64,000 nt of DNA, from assembly GCF_917563885.1 (NCBI RefSeq), contig NZ_CAKJTG010000023.1, positions 1-64,000 on the forward strand, read 5' to 3'. The position numbers and the translations under genes were made by a program. This stretch comes from Pseudoneobacillus rhizosphaerae (lineage in GTDB: Bacteria > Bacillota > Bacilli > Bacillales > Cytobacillaceae). Under the pieces are notes generated by a model. That model was not told the origin of the DNA, did no database searches, and was given only the letters and a program-made list of their open reading frames with translations. The first letter of the stretch is position 1; every line of letters starts with the position of its first letter. Of this stretch, positions 53,401-61,426 are shown in pieces.

Positions 53401-54394
53401 CTGCCCCACCTCGAGTTATGACAACTTCCCCGGTATCTTCGAGTCGTCGAATAATAGAGACAATCCTTCCTTGGGCCTCTTCTACATCTTTCACTCGGAC
53501 TGGTCCCATAAATTGCATTTCTTCCTCGAAGCTCTCCGCCATTCTCTTTGACATATTTTCTAGAATGATTTTTTTTACTTCTGGACTTGAAGCTTTTAAT
53601 GCAAGAAGTAAATCCTGATTATCGACTTCTTGAATAATACGTTGGATGGCTCTTCGATCGAGAGTGATAATATCTTCAAAAATAAACATTCTCTTTTTAA
53701 TTTCATCAACTAGCTCTCTATCCTTTAAGCCAAGTTGCTCTAATATACTTTTCTCAGTACCGTGGTCAACTCCATTAAGAATGCTGACAATCGAGTCAAT
53801 TCCACCAACCACAGTATAATCATGACGTATAGTGGTAGCTAATTTTTGTTCAAGTATATTTTCTACTTCTTTAATGACCTCGGGTGAGGTTTGTTCTAAT
53901 AATGCAATTCTCCTAGCTACATCCGATTGAAGTTCACTAGGTAGGGATGCAAGGATTTGTGATCCCTGTTCTGGTTCTAAATGTGCTAGTACAAGAGCGA
54001 TGGTTTGTGGATGTTCATTTTGAAGAAAATTATAGATTTGCATAGCATCAACACGGCGTGCAAAATCAAATGGTTTTGTTTGAAGTTGGGCCGTTAAGCG
54101 TTGGATTATTTGTCTTGCCTTATCCTTACCCATAGCGGACTCAAGTACTTCTTGAGCATAAGAAATTCCACCAGTAGCCAAATAATCCTGTGCAATACAC
54201 ATCTCATGAAATTCTTTTAATACATCCTCTTTTTCCTTGGAGTCTACTTTTCTAACGTTAGCGATTGCAAGGGTAAGCTGGTCTATCTCTTCCTCTGATA
54301 AATGACTAAATACTTTTGAGGACATTTCCTTCCCCATTGAAATAAGCAAAATGGCTGCCTTTTGTCGTCCGTTCAATTTTGTTGCATGTGCCAT
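53384..54394 (-). CDS. fliG: flagellar motor switch protein FliG
   Basis: C-ring/stator interface protein, 336 aa. N-terminal KLNGRQKAAILLISMGKEMS, middle domain ANVR to EHPQTIALVLAHLEPEQGSQ, and C-terminal torque domain with FEDIITLDRRAIQRIIQEVD, which contains the charged ridge contacting MotA. Confidence 0.96.
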   Translation of the reverse strand: MAHATKLNGRQKAAILLISMGKEMSSKVFSHLSEEEIDQLTLAIANVRKVDSKEKEDVLKEFHEMCIAQDYLATGGISYAQEVLESAMGKDKARQIIQRLTAQLQTKPFDFARRVDAMQIYNFLQNEHPQTIALVLAHLEPEQGSQILASLPSELQSDVARRIALLEQTSPEVIKEVENILEQKLATTIRHDYTVVGGIDSIVSILNGVDHGTEKSILEQLGLKDRELVDEIKKRMFIFEDIITLDRRAIQRIIQEVDNQDLLLALKASSPEVKKIILENMSKRMAESFEEEMQFMGPVRVKDVEEAQGRIVSIIRRLEDTGEVVITRGGADDIIL

Positions 54395-54400
54395 GAGGTA

Positions 54401-55996
54401 TTATGCCTCCTCTTCATCTAGCCAAGTTTTTATCATATTGGTAAAATCTTTCGGTCTTTGCTCAAGTAACTTTTTCAATTGACTTTCAATACCCATATCT
54501 TGTTCAGCAAAATAATTAGGTTCTTCAATCGGTTCTAAATAAGATGGTGTTAATTCCTCAATTTCCACATTACTTGATTTTTTACGACGTAATAACGATA
54601 CTACTAGAATCAACAATATTAACACTGCTGCTGCTATTGCTCCTCCTAGGTATAGCCATTGATTTGTTGGTTTCGTTTCACTTGGTGAGTTTTGAGCAAA
54701 CGTATGTGGAAAAATCGTTATTCGTTGATTAACATCTTCATCTGTTAATTCAGGATGCCCAAGAGCTGTTCGCACCGTATTAGCAACAATATTTCGAATG
54801 TTTTCTTCCGTTTCAGTTGCTAACGAATTTACTCCATCAGAATTTGGTGGTTCTACTCCAACATTTATCGTAATATCCTCAATTTTATATGGGCTTTTAA
54901 TGATCTCGTTCTGAACTCGGTTAACCTCATAGTTCACTCGATCCTGAAGTTCTTCGTAATTGTTATCTCCACCTGTGTTTGCACCTACATATCCTGGTAC
55001 ATCATCTGGTCCTGTCCCTACAACACCTCCAGCTGAAGCCCCTTCACCTGTGTATGATTTTGAGATTTTTTCCGAACTTACGGCTATACCATTATTTTTT
55101 TCACCTGTTGGCTGAACAAGCTTTTCTTCGGTTTTGACCTTATCGAAGTTCAACCTTACAAAAGTATGAACATACACTTTATTCGTTCCAAGGATGGTTC
55201 CTAATAAGTTTTGAATACTCTGTTGAATATCACGCTGCACGTTTTGTTGAATTTTGCGCTGTTCATCATATTCTGCAACTGATTGATCTCCACTTTGGCT
55301 ATCTTCTAGAGCTAATTGTTCACTGTATTGATTGACAATCGTAATATTTTCTATGGGAAGTTTAGGTACACTACGTGAAACTAAGGTATATAGAGCTTTA
55401 ATTTGTGGTGAAGTCAGTTGTACACCTGGCTCTACATCGACAATGACAGAAGCAGTAGCTGTCTGTTCATTATCTTGTCTAATAAAAACAGACTCTTCCG
55501 GTAATGTTAAAATAACCTCTGCATTTTTGATTCCATCGACAGTCTCTAACACTCCAGAAAGCTGATTTTGCATCGCTTCACGCTCAAGGATTTCATATTG
55601 CCTGTCCGTAGCACCAAAAGTAAGGTTTTGACTAAAAATATCAAAATTAATCTTATTATCTTTCGGATATCCTTCCGCTGCGAGACTCACTAGTAATTCT
55701 GGTGCTTTTTTATGAGGAACATGTATCATCGTCCCATTATCAGAAAGTTTGTAGTCAGTAAATCCTTGTTTGTCCAATTCCGCTTTAATATCGCCAATTT
55801 CACGTTGGGTCAATTGCCCTGTGTATAAAGGGACGTATTGCGTACGAGATGCAAAAAAAATAAAGGTGGAAAAAGTAACAAAAAGGAAAAGGAATGTTCC
55901 AATGATCAGACCTTTTTGTTTCGAACTACGGTCACCCCAATATTTAGTAAAAAGTTCTTTAGTTTGTTTGGTTTGATCTATCCATGATCGATTCAT
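54401..55996 (-). CDS. fliF: flagellar MS-ring protein FliF
   Basis: 531 aa. N-terminal TM (GLIIGTFLFLFVTFSTFIFF), ring-building motifs (RTQYVPLYTGQLTQREIGDI, VILTLPEESVFIRQ), a Gly-rich loop (GEGASAGGVVGTGPDDVPGY), C-terminal TM (LYLGGAIAAAVLILLILVVS) and a cytoplasmic tail ending in MIKTWLDEEE that binds FliG. Confidence 0.96.
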   Translation of the reverse strand: MNRSWIDQTKQTKELFTKYWGDRSSKQKGLIIGTFLFLFVTFSTFIFFASRTQYVPLYTGQLTQREIGDIKAELDKQGFTDYKLSDNGTMIHVPHKKAPELLVSLAAEGYPKDNKINFDIFSQNLTFGATDRQYEILEREAMQNQLSGVLETVDGIKNAEVILTLPEESVFIRQDNEQTATASVIVDVEPGVQLTSPQIKALYTLVSRSVPKLPIENITIVNQYSEQLALEDSQSGDQSVAEYDEQRKIQQNVQRDIQQSIQNLLGTILGTNKVYVHTFVRLNFDKVKTEEKLVQPTGEKNNGIAVSSEKISKSYTGEGASAGGVVGTGPDDVPGYVGANTGGDNNYEELQDRVNYEVNRVQNEIIKSPYKIEDITINVGVEPPNSDGVNSLATETEENIRNIVANTVRTALGHPELTDEDVNQRITIFPHTFAQNSPSETKPTNQWLYLGGAIAAAVLILLILVVSLLRRKKSSNVEIEELTPSYLEPIEEPNYFAEQDMGIESQLKKLLEQRPKDFTNMIKTWLDEEEA

Positions 55997-56022
55997 TTTT
56001 CACCCTACCAGTTTTCATATAT

Positions 56023-56325
56023 TTACATTTGCATTCTCATGATTTCATTGTACGACTCAACAGCCTTATCTCTTACCGTAACAGTAAGCTCTAGCGCTAT
56101 TTTTGCTTTTTGAGAAGCAATGGTTACATCATGAAGATTCGTTATTTCACCAGTAGCAACCTTAGTAGTTAAATTTGATGATTGTTTTAAACTTGAATCT
56201 ACGTTATCCAGGTATCCTTTTAAAATACCGGAGAATGAATTTTTTGTTGTTGAATCATTCTGAACCCTTTGAAATGAATTTTGATTAATTTTGATAAAGT
56301 CACTTCCAACACGCGATATATCCAT
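56023..56325 (-). CDS. fliE: flagellar rod-MS ring junction protein FliE
   Basis: 100 aa. The C-terminal half is typical: NLHDVTIASQKAKIALELTV followed by TVRDKAVESYNEIMRMQ. It joins the rod to the MS ring. Confidence 0.93.
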   Translation of the reverse strand: MDISRVGSDFIKINQNSFQRVQNDSTTKNSFSGILKGYLDNVDSSLKQSSNLTTKVATGEITNLHDVTIASQKAKIALELTVTVRDKAVESYNEIMRMQM

Positions 56326-56335
56326 TTATATCCCC

Positions 56336-56791
56336 CTAACGACCTATTTCGAGTGCTTTTAACATAAGTGATTTTCCAGTATTAAAAGCTGTAACACTTG
56401 CTTCATATGCTCTAGATGCTGCGAGTAAATCAACCATTTCTTTTGATAAATCGACATTAGGCATCCTTACGTATCCTTCTGTATTTGCATCCGGATGTGT
56501 AGGGTCATAGATCATTTTAAAAGGTGTCGTATCATTAATGACACCTGTAACTCTTACACCTTGTAACTTTGAAGATGGATTAGATTGTTTCTCCATTTCC
56601 CCTTGTAATACTTGACCAAAGGATTTTTCTCTAGGTTCCATTACCACTAATTTACGTTGGTACGGTTCCCATACTCCATTAACATATGTCCCTCTTGTCG
56701 AAGAGGCATTAGCAATATTAGAAGAAATGACATCCATCCGTAATCTTTGGGCTGATAAAGAGGATGCACTTATATTTAACGAATCGAACAT
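56336..56791 (-). CDS. flgC: flagellar rod protein FlgC
   Basis: Proximal rod subunit, 151 aa. Start SLNISASSLSAQRLRMDVIS with SNIANAS; C-terminus VDLSKEMVDLLAASRAYEAS. It lies six bases after flgB. Confidence 0.95.
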   Translation of the reverse strand: MFDSLNISASSLSAQRLRMDVISSNIANASSTRGTYVNGVWEPYQRKLVVMEPREKSFGQVLQGEMEKQSNPSSKLQGVRVTGVINDTTPFKMIYDPTHPDANTEGYVRMPNVDLSKEMVDLLAASRAYEASVTAFNTGKSLMLKALEIGR

Positions 56792-56796
56792 TAGAA

Positions 56797-57189
56797 TTAA
56801 ACCCTCCCTTTAATAGCAATGGATAATTTTTGGAATTCGCTATTCAATTGCTGAGTTAGGGTATAATACCATAATGCATTTTTACTTAGACGAGTCATTT
56901 CTTCTTCTATGTCAACGTTGTTTCCACTATTTTGGATTTTTGTTTCAGTTAATTCTACAACCTCAGGCTGAGGTAAATTTGACGGCAATCCGATATTAAA
57001 GTGACGCGAATCAGTCCGAGTGCCTTTAAAATTAGTTTGATTTGACAACTGCTGCTTCAGAATATTTTCAAAAACGACTTGTTTCGACTTATATCCGGGT
57101 GTTTCAGCATTTGCAATATTATTTGAAATGACATCTTGTCTTAAATTTGATGCATTCAATGCTGTATGTAATATGCTAATTTGACTCAA
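56797..57189 (-). CDS. flgB: flagellar rod protein FlgB
   Basis: Proximal rod subunit, 130 aa. ASNLRQDVISNNIANAETPG and GNNVDIEEEMTRLSKNALWY identify it. It is the first gene of the core flagellar operon that runs to sigD. Confidence 0.94.
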   Translation of the reverse strand: MSQISILHTALNASNLRQDVISNNIANAETPGYKSKQVVFENILKQQLSNQTNFKGTRTDSRHFNIGLPSNLPQPEVVELTETKIQNSGNNVDIEEEMTRLSKNALWYYTLTQQLNSEFQKLSIAIKGRV

Positions 57190-57219
57190 GATGATTCTCT
57201 CCTTTCACCTTATATTCCT

Positions 57220-57248
57220 TTTTGATTAAAATTCGATATACATCAAAA
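57220..57248. promoter_or_regulatory. TTTTGAT inverted repeat upstream of flgB
   Basis: TTTTGAT (57220-57226) and ATCAAAA (57242-57248) form a perfect inverted repeat with a 15-bp spacer, in the flgB upstream region. The region has no clear sigma-A promoter that I can assign. Confidence 0.45.
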
Positions 57249-57376
57249 TAATGTTATTTTGTTATAGAATACTACAAAAAGGTGACATATTTCTACAATA
57301 TTTTTGATATTGAGATAGATTGGTAAGATTTATAGTAAATTAATCGATTTTTCGACAAATTTTCATTTGCTGTGAA

Positions 57377-58033
57377 TTAATTATCTGATAATTGATTATA
57401 GTAGTTGCTTACACCTGAGACCCAATGATTGTTAAGACCTGTGGGATCATTACTGGCACCAACTGGAGCATATTTGGCGCCAATTTTTGGAATAGTAATA
57501 AATCCTTTTTCCAAATAATTATTACTTAAATTTCGGGCCATATCGATAATACTTGCTTCAACTGAAGAATACGATTTCAAACCATTTGCCCCCATCATTC
57601 CGGCAATATTATTTTTTTCTATTGCTGCATTTGAATTTCCATTTCCTGTCTCATGCTGAGCGACAGCTGCTAAAAATGCTGGGTCAACATTATATCTTCT
57701 GCCTTCTCGGATAAATATTTCTCCCATACCTCTTAGCTTCCCGTCTAAGGACTGATTTAATTTCTCTGCATTAGTGGTCTGAAATCGTAAAGAGTCTCCT
57801 AGATTACTATTATTGGTATTTACTCCCTTAAAGGTGTCTAAGGAATTTAAATTAATTGAATCTATTGAAATAGGTAAAGTTAGGCTCTTTTCTAGTAATA
57901 GTTGATTTAAAACTGTTACAAAATCCCTCTCCACTTCATTTTGAGAGGTAGTTATACGTGGCTTTAGTTGCTCTGTCCGATGCAAAGTATTCACTATCAT
58001 TGATTTAATAAACCAATCATCACCAATACTCAT
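57377..58033 (-). CDS. muramidase/glucosaminidase-like cell-wall hydrolase
   Basis: 218 aa. The C-terminal ~110 residues have a lysozyme-like fold: REGRRYNVDPAFLAAVAQHE with catalytic-type Glu in HETGNGNS, then NNIAGMMGANGLKSYSSVEA and LEKGFITIPKIGAKYAP. There is no signal peptide at the N-terminus, so it may be exported by the flagellar apparatus, as FlgJ is. It lies 188 bp upstream of flgB on the same strand. A rod-penetration role is plausible but inferred. Confidence 0.72.
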   Translation of the reverse strand: MSIGDDWFIKSMIVNTLHRTEQLKPRITTSQNEVERDFVTVLNQLLLEKSLTLPISIDSINLNSLDTFKGVNTNNSNLGDSLRFQTTNAEKLNQSLDGKLRGMGEIFIREGRRYNVDPAFLAAVAQHETGNGNSNAAIEKNNIAGMMGANGLKSYSSVEASIIDMARNLSNNYLEKGFITIPKIGAKYAPVGASNDPTGLNNHWVSGVSNYYNQLSDN

Positions 58034-58095
58034 AGGTAATCATCCTTTCAAATTATTTTGTTTTTTCCATCAAACTAATCAAAAATTTGAAATCT

Positions 58096-58136
58096 CTATA
58101 AAAAAAGCGTGACCGCTCATTTTACGGATCAACGCA
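58096..58136 (-). terminator. possible terminator after the 58148 gene
   Basis: Imperfect minus-strand stem GCGTTGATCCG...CGGTCACGC followed by TTTTTTT. Confidence 0.45.
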
Positions 58137-58147
58137 TATTTGTTTTA

Positions 58148-58477
58148 TCATCTTAGGTTATTTCCTTTGAACATCTTACTTACATCTCCAAAATATTCAT
58201 CTCGAAGCTTTGATATATAGGTTAATTTCCCATTCTCTATTTTGGCTTCAACCAATATGACTGTAGTGGTATCTCTTTCTCTTCGCAAAGCTAAAATTTG
58301 TTTTTCTTTAAAAACAACATTTTTCACCAAGAGATAAGTTTCATTGATAGGGTTTCCTACCTTAATATTAATTGGATCCAAAAAAAATGGTTTTTTATTT
58401 TTGTATTCAAGAAAGTTATATATCTTTCCTTGTTTATCTGTAGCGGATATTGTTGGATAAAAATCCAAGTATATCAT
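58148..58477 (-). CDS. hypothetical protein in the motility block
   Basis: 109 residues, no TM, mixed alpha/beta (TYLLVKNVVFKEKQILALRR, TTTVILVEAKIENGKLTYIS). I do not recognise a family. AGAGAGG directly abuts the ATG at 58477; a TTG at 58468 is nine bases from it and may be the true start. It lies between fliT and the muramidase gene. Confidence 0.55.
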   Translation of the reverse strand: MIYLDFYPTISATDKQGKIYNFLEYKNKKPFFLDPINIKVGNPINETYLLVKNVVFKEKQILALRRERDTTTVILVEAKIENGKLTYISKLRDEYFGDVSKMFKGNNLR

Positions 58478-58678
58478 CCTCTCTGAAAATACATTAAAAT
58501 AACCTAATTTCGTTCTAGTTCGGACAAAAAATGTTTCAAAAAGATAGCCGACAAAATTCTACAATTATCTACTAAATATTGTATATGAAATTTGGGATAA
58601 TTCAACCGAAAAATCACGTTCAGAAGCACGCAAAAAAAATTATAACAGAAAACAAATTTTTCGTCTTTACGAAATAAA

Positions 58679-58711
58679 AAAATAGGTAAAAGCACCTAGT
58701 GCTCTTACCTA
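58679..58711 (-). terminator. terminator of fliS-fliT
   Basis: AGGTAAGAGCAC-TAG-GTGCTTTTACCT then ATTTTTTTATTT on the minus strand. It overlaps the fliT stop codon. Confidence 0.85.
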
Positions 58712-59065
58712 CCCTTTACCTAATGTTTCATCAACAAATACTCCACTTGTTTGCTTGAAATAAGGCTTATATTTAAATAACTGTTTTTTAGAGTTCATTT
58801 TATTAATAGATAGCTCACTGTTTGTTTTGATATCCTCAGATTTCTTCATTAATTGACTATTTAAAGCGTATATGTCTTCTAATAACTGTGTTTCCAAATT
58901 AGTATATTGGAAATTTGGATGGTTTACTTTAAGACCATCCACTTCGGTCATTGTCACATTTCTAATTTGGAGCAACCGGTCAAATTCCTCGTAGTCTTCC
59001 TGTTCTAAAATGCGTTCTAATTCTAATGTAATGTTATATATTTTTTGCAGTAATTCAAACATCAT
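58709..59065 (-). CDS. fliT: flagellar export chaperone FliT-like
   Basis: 118 residues, helical (LQKIYNITLELERILEQEDY, then EEFDRLLQIRN). It is directly downstream of fliS, as in other Bacillus. It is thought to chaperone FliD. The assignment is mainly by position, length and fold type. Confidence 0.75.
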   Translation of the reverse strand: MMFELLQKIYNITLELERILEQEDYEEFDRLLQIRNVTMTEVDGLKVNHPNFQYTNLETQLLEDIYALNSQLMKKSEDIKTNSELSINKMNSKKQLFKYKPYFKQTSGVFVDETLGKG

Positions 59066-59073
59066 CTACTTCC

Positions 59074-59472
59074 TCAGTTTTTAATTTTCATTTCTTTCAT
59101 CGCATTATACCAAGTTTCCGATAACTCTACTGCGTAAGTTTCTACTTCTTCTAATATTTGTTGATCCTTGTTAATATTAGCTTGAATCAAACGAGCTTTC
59201 ATATAATCATACATGGAAAGTAACGAATCTGTAACAGGATAACCCGTTTTTAACGTAATCATTAGCTCTGAAAGTATGTCTTGTGAGCGCAGAATAAACG
59301 TATTGCTCTCCTCAAAGTTTTTATTTTCCAAGCTATTTTTTGCTATTCGGATGTACTTAACAAGTCCTTGATATAGCATATAAGTTAATTCTTCCGGTCG
59401 GGAAGTTGAAACAGCCTGTTTTTGATAAGTTTGGAAAGGGTTGCTAAAAGCCAAGGTCGTTTCTCCTCTCAT
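59074..59472 (-). CDS. fliS: flagellin chaperone FliS
   Basis: 132 aa. Starts at about residue 8 with NPFQTYQKQAVSTSRPEEL, and has TYMLYQGLVKYIRIAKNSLE. It binds the flagellin C-terminus and delivers it for export. Confidence 0.93.
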   Translation of the reverse strand: MRGETTLAFSNPFQTYQKQAVSTSRPEELTYMLYQGLVKYIRIAKNSLENKNFEESNTFILRSQDILSELMITLKTGYPVTDSLLSMYDYMKARLIQANINKDQQILEEVETYAVELSETWYNAMKEMKIKN

Positions 59473-59491
59473 AATCCTTTTTTCTTATTTT

Positions 59492-59518
59492 TTTATCGGA
59501 TTATTTATAAAAAAGTTA
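59492..59518 (-). promoter_or_regulatory. sigma-D promoter of fliS-fliT
   Basis: Minus-strand TTAA-N15-TCCGATAA; the -10 matches well and the -35 at three of four. Confidence 0.7.
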
Positions 59519-59545
59519 AGGGTTTTGCCTTAAGTTTCTTTAGGT

Positions 59546-60442
59546 CTAACTTCCTATTTGTAAAGCAAAGCCAGTTTTGTCTATTATCGAATTTAATTTT
59601 TGGTTATATGACTTTAGATTTTGTATTTTTGCAGCATCACCTAATTTGCTAAACGCTGATATTTCCAATGCTAAACGATTAACCTCTGCTCGTAATTCAT
59701 CGTTTCGTTTTTTCTCTTGAATTAACTGCTGTTCTTTTTGTAATAATTTTTCACGTAGCAATTCATTATCCAAACTAGCTTTTTGCTGAATGCTTTCTAT
59801 ATTTAGATTACCTTTTTGATTTCCTATTGCTAGACTTGTAAGATGATATAAACTACTAAGAAGTTCAGTTAACTGTATCCCTGGTAGCTCTTGTACATTT
59901 GTTATTAATCCTGACAATAGGTCTAAAAGATTATTTTCTTCGTCTTGCTTTTCAACTTCTATTTCAGAAACCTTTTTTCTTTGTATAAGTTCAGTAGAGA
60001 TAACTGGAACATCCATTTGTGAAATCGTCATAAATTTATAATCCTTTTGACCTATTTCCTGTTCCTTTTCTTTAACAAGTGTATAGTATTTATAATTAAC
60101 AGATTGATATCCACGATTTAATAATTGTGCTACTTCCTCAAGTAATTCAGTAATATTAATCGAGTTTTCTTCTTGACGGTCATTTATATATTGAAACATT
60201 AGTTCAATTTCGCAGTTAATCCACTTTCGATTGATTTTTTTTGTATGATTTTGAGTTTGAGTTTGAGTTTTTTTAGAATGCTTCGCTTTCAATATCATTA
60301 ATATATTAAAATAATAATCTAAAATGCCTGTATTTAACTGGTTTTTTATTTCTAAATTACGGATAACATGAGCCATTACTACATCCTTTTGGTCTTTCTC
60401 AAGAATATCCTTCATCTCGAATAATGCAGATTTTAAACCCAC
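59546..60442 (-). CDS. Myb/SANT-like protein with C-terminal coiled coil
   Basis: 298 aa, GTG start behind AAGGAGGG. Residues ~72-125 (KWINCEIELMFQYINDRQ, then LLEEVAQLLNRGYQSVNYKY) resemble the Myb-type DNA-binding domain of RsfA-like Bacillus regulators. The last ~80 residues form a coiled coil (LLREKLLQKEQQLIQEKKRN). The combination suggests a DNA-binding regulator; I do not recognise a characterised member. It is upstream of fliS, separated by the fliS sigma-D promoter. Confidence 0.6.
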   Translation of the reverse strand: MGLKSALFEMKDILEKDQKDVVMAHVIRNLEIKNQLNTGILDYYFNILMILKAKHSKKTQTQTQNHTKKINRKWINCEIELMFQYINDRQEENSINITELLEEVAQLLNRGYQSVNYKYYTLVKEKEQEIGQKDYKFMTISQMDVPVISTELIQRKKVSEIEVEKQDEENNLLDLLSGLITNVQELPGIQLTELLSSLYHLTSLAIGNQKGNLNIESIQQKASLDNELLREKLLQKEQQLIQEKKRNDELRAEVNRLALEISAFSKLGDAAKIQNLKSYNQKLNSIIDKTGFALQIGS

Positions 60443-60774
60443 AATACTCCCTCCTTACCTTTACGTATAACAGGTAAAAGATTCAACCCCATACGTATGA
60501 TTTAGATTAACTAAAAATAAAATGGTTAATATCATAGATTGGTTTCCAAATCTTCAATATATATTTCGTTTAGATGTTTACTTTTATGAGGATATCAAAA
60601 AAAATAAATTTAATCAAAGAAAGACAACTACCAATATTTCCTTATCAAACATTTATAGAAATAGTATAAACAAATTGCAAGTAATTGTATACTTTAGTGT
60701 TCCTATTGCATGGGATGGCAAGTTATAAAAAAAACCTTCTTTATCAAAAAGAAGGTAAATCGTATAGAAGAATT
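60443..60774. other. 332-bp gap between the Myb-like and PilZ genes
   Basis: It holds the ribosome site and upstream region of the Myb-like gene and, at 60727-60756, the terminator of the PilZ operon. No clear promoter or supported ORF is seen. Confidence 0.5.
60727..60756 (-). terminator. terminator of flgK-flgL-PilZ
   Basis: ACCTTCTTT...AAAGAAGGT followed by TTTTTTTT on the minus strand. Confidence 0.85.
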
Positions 60775-61425
60775 TTATAAATTTTGTTGGATTAGACGAT
60801 TTTGTTTTTGTTTATAAAAACAGTATTGGACGAGATTCATTTGATCCCTATCATTTAATCTAACAAATTCTAAAGCAATGTACATTTTGTCAGGAATATC
60901 ATTTTTTGAGACCCTTCTTACCGCTCCTTGAAAATGGATGGGATCAATAGTTTTATTATCAATAGGAGGGATAAATAGTATTCCTGTAACAGCATCACCA
61001 ACTTTTAACATCAAATCTTTATTGCATGAAAACAATAATCCTCCAGCACTTATATTTAAGGTAATGAACTCATATTCATTCAACTTTAGTGATAAATTAG
61101 TTTTCACCCGAAAATTGTCACGTCTTTGTACTTTAACGATATCTTTTGGTTGAGGTTTTACGATTCGATATAACGGAATATTGTCAGAGATTTTGCCATT
61201 TATAGTAGAAGGAAATTTGTACTGATTATCACTCGCACTATAGTAAACACTTATACTAGTATTTACAGGAAGATTTCTTATTACTACCCCTTCTAAAGGC
61301 AAACTGATAAATATCTCCTTTTCAGTAACATCGGCTACGATTGACTGAAATGATTGGTCTTCAACTTCTACATTTACAACTATATTCTGATTGACTTTGA
61401 GATTCATAATTTCCACCTTACTCAA
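60775..61425 (-). CDS. PilZ-domain protein, YcgR/YpfA-like c-di-GMP receptor
   Basis: 216 aa. An N-terminal YcgR-like domain (~1-90) is followed by a PilZ domain with the c-di-GMP motifs RxxxR (R102 to R106 in QRRDNFR) and NxSxxG (NISAGG, ~124-129). Such proteins slow or stop the motor when c-di-GMP is high. It is directly after flgL (one-base gap), so c-di-GMP response is co-expressed with hook-filament junction genes. Confidence 0.85.
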   Translation of the reverse strand: MSKVEIMNLKVNQNIVVNVEVEDQSFQSIVADVTEKEIFISLPLEGVVIRNLPVNTSISVYYSASDNQYKFPSTINGKISDNIPLYRIVKPQPKDIVKVQRRDNFRVKTNLSLKLNEYEFITLNISAGGLLFSCNKDLMLKVGDAVTGILFIPPIDNKTIDPIHFQGAVRRVSKNDIPDKMYIALEFVRLNDRDQMNLVQYCFYKQKQNRLIQQNL

Positions 61426-61426
61426 A

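Noticed and set aside
58504-58695. Minus-strand 63-aa ORF between fliT and the 58148 gene.
   Set aside because: It begins inside the fliT terminator region and has no ribosome site.
60522-60728. Plus-strand 68-aa ORF in the gap before the PilZ gene.
   Set aside because: No ribosome site, AT-rich composition, and it runs into a terminator for the other strand.
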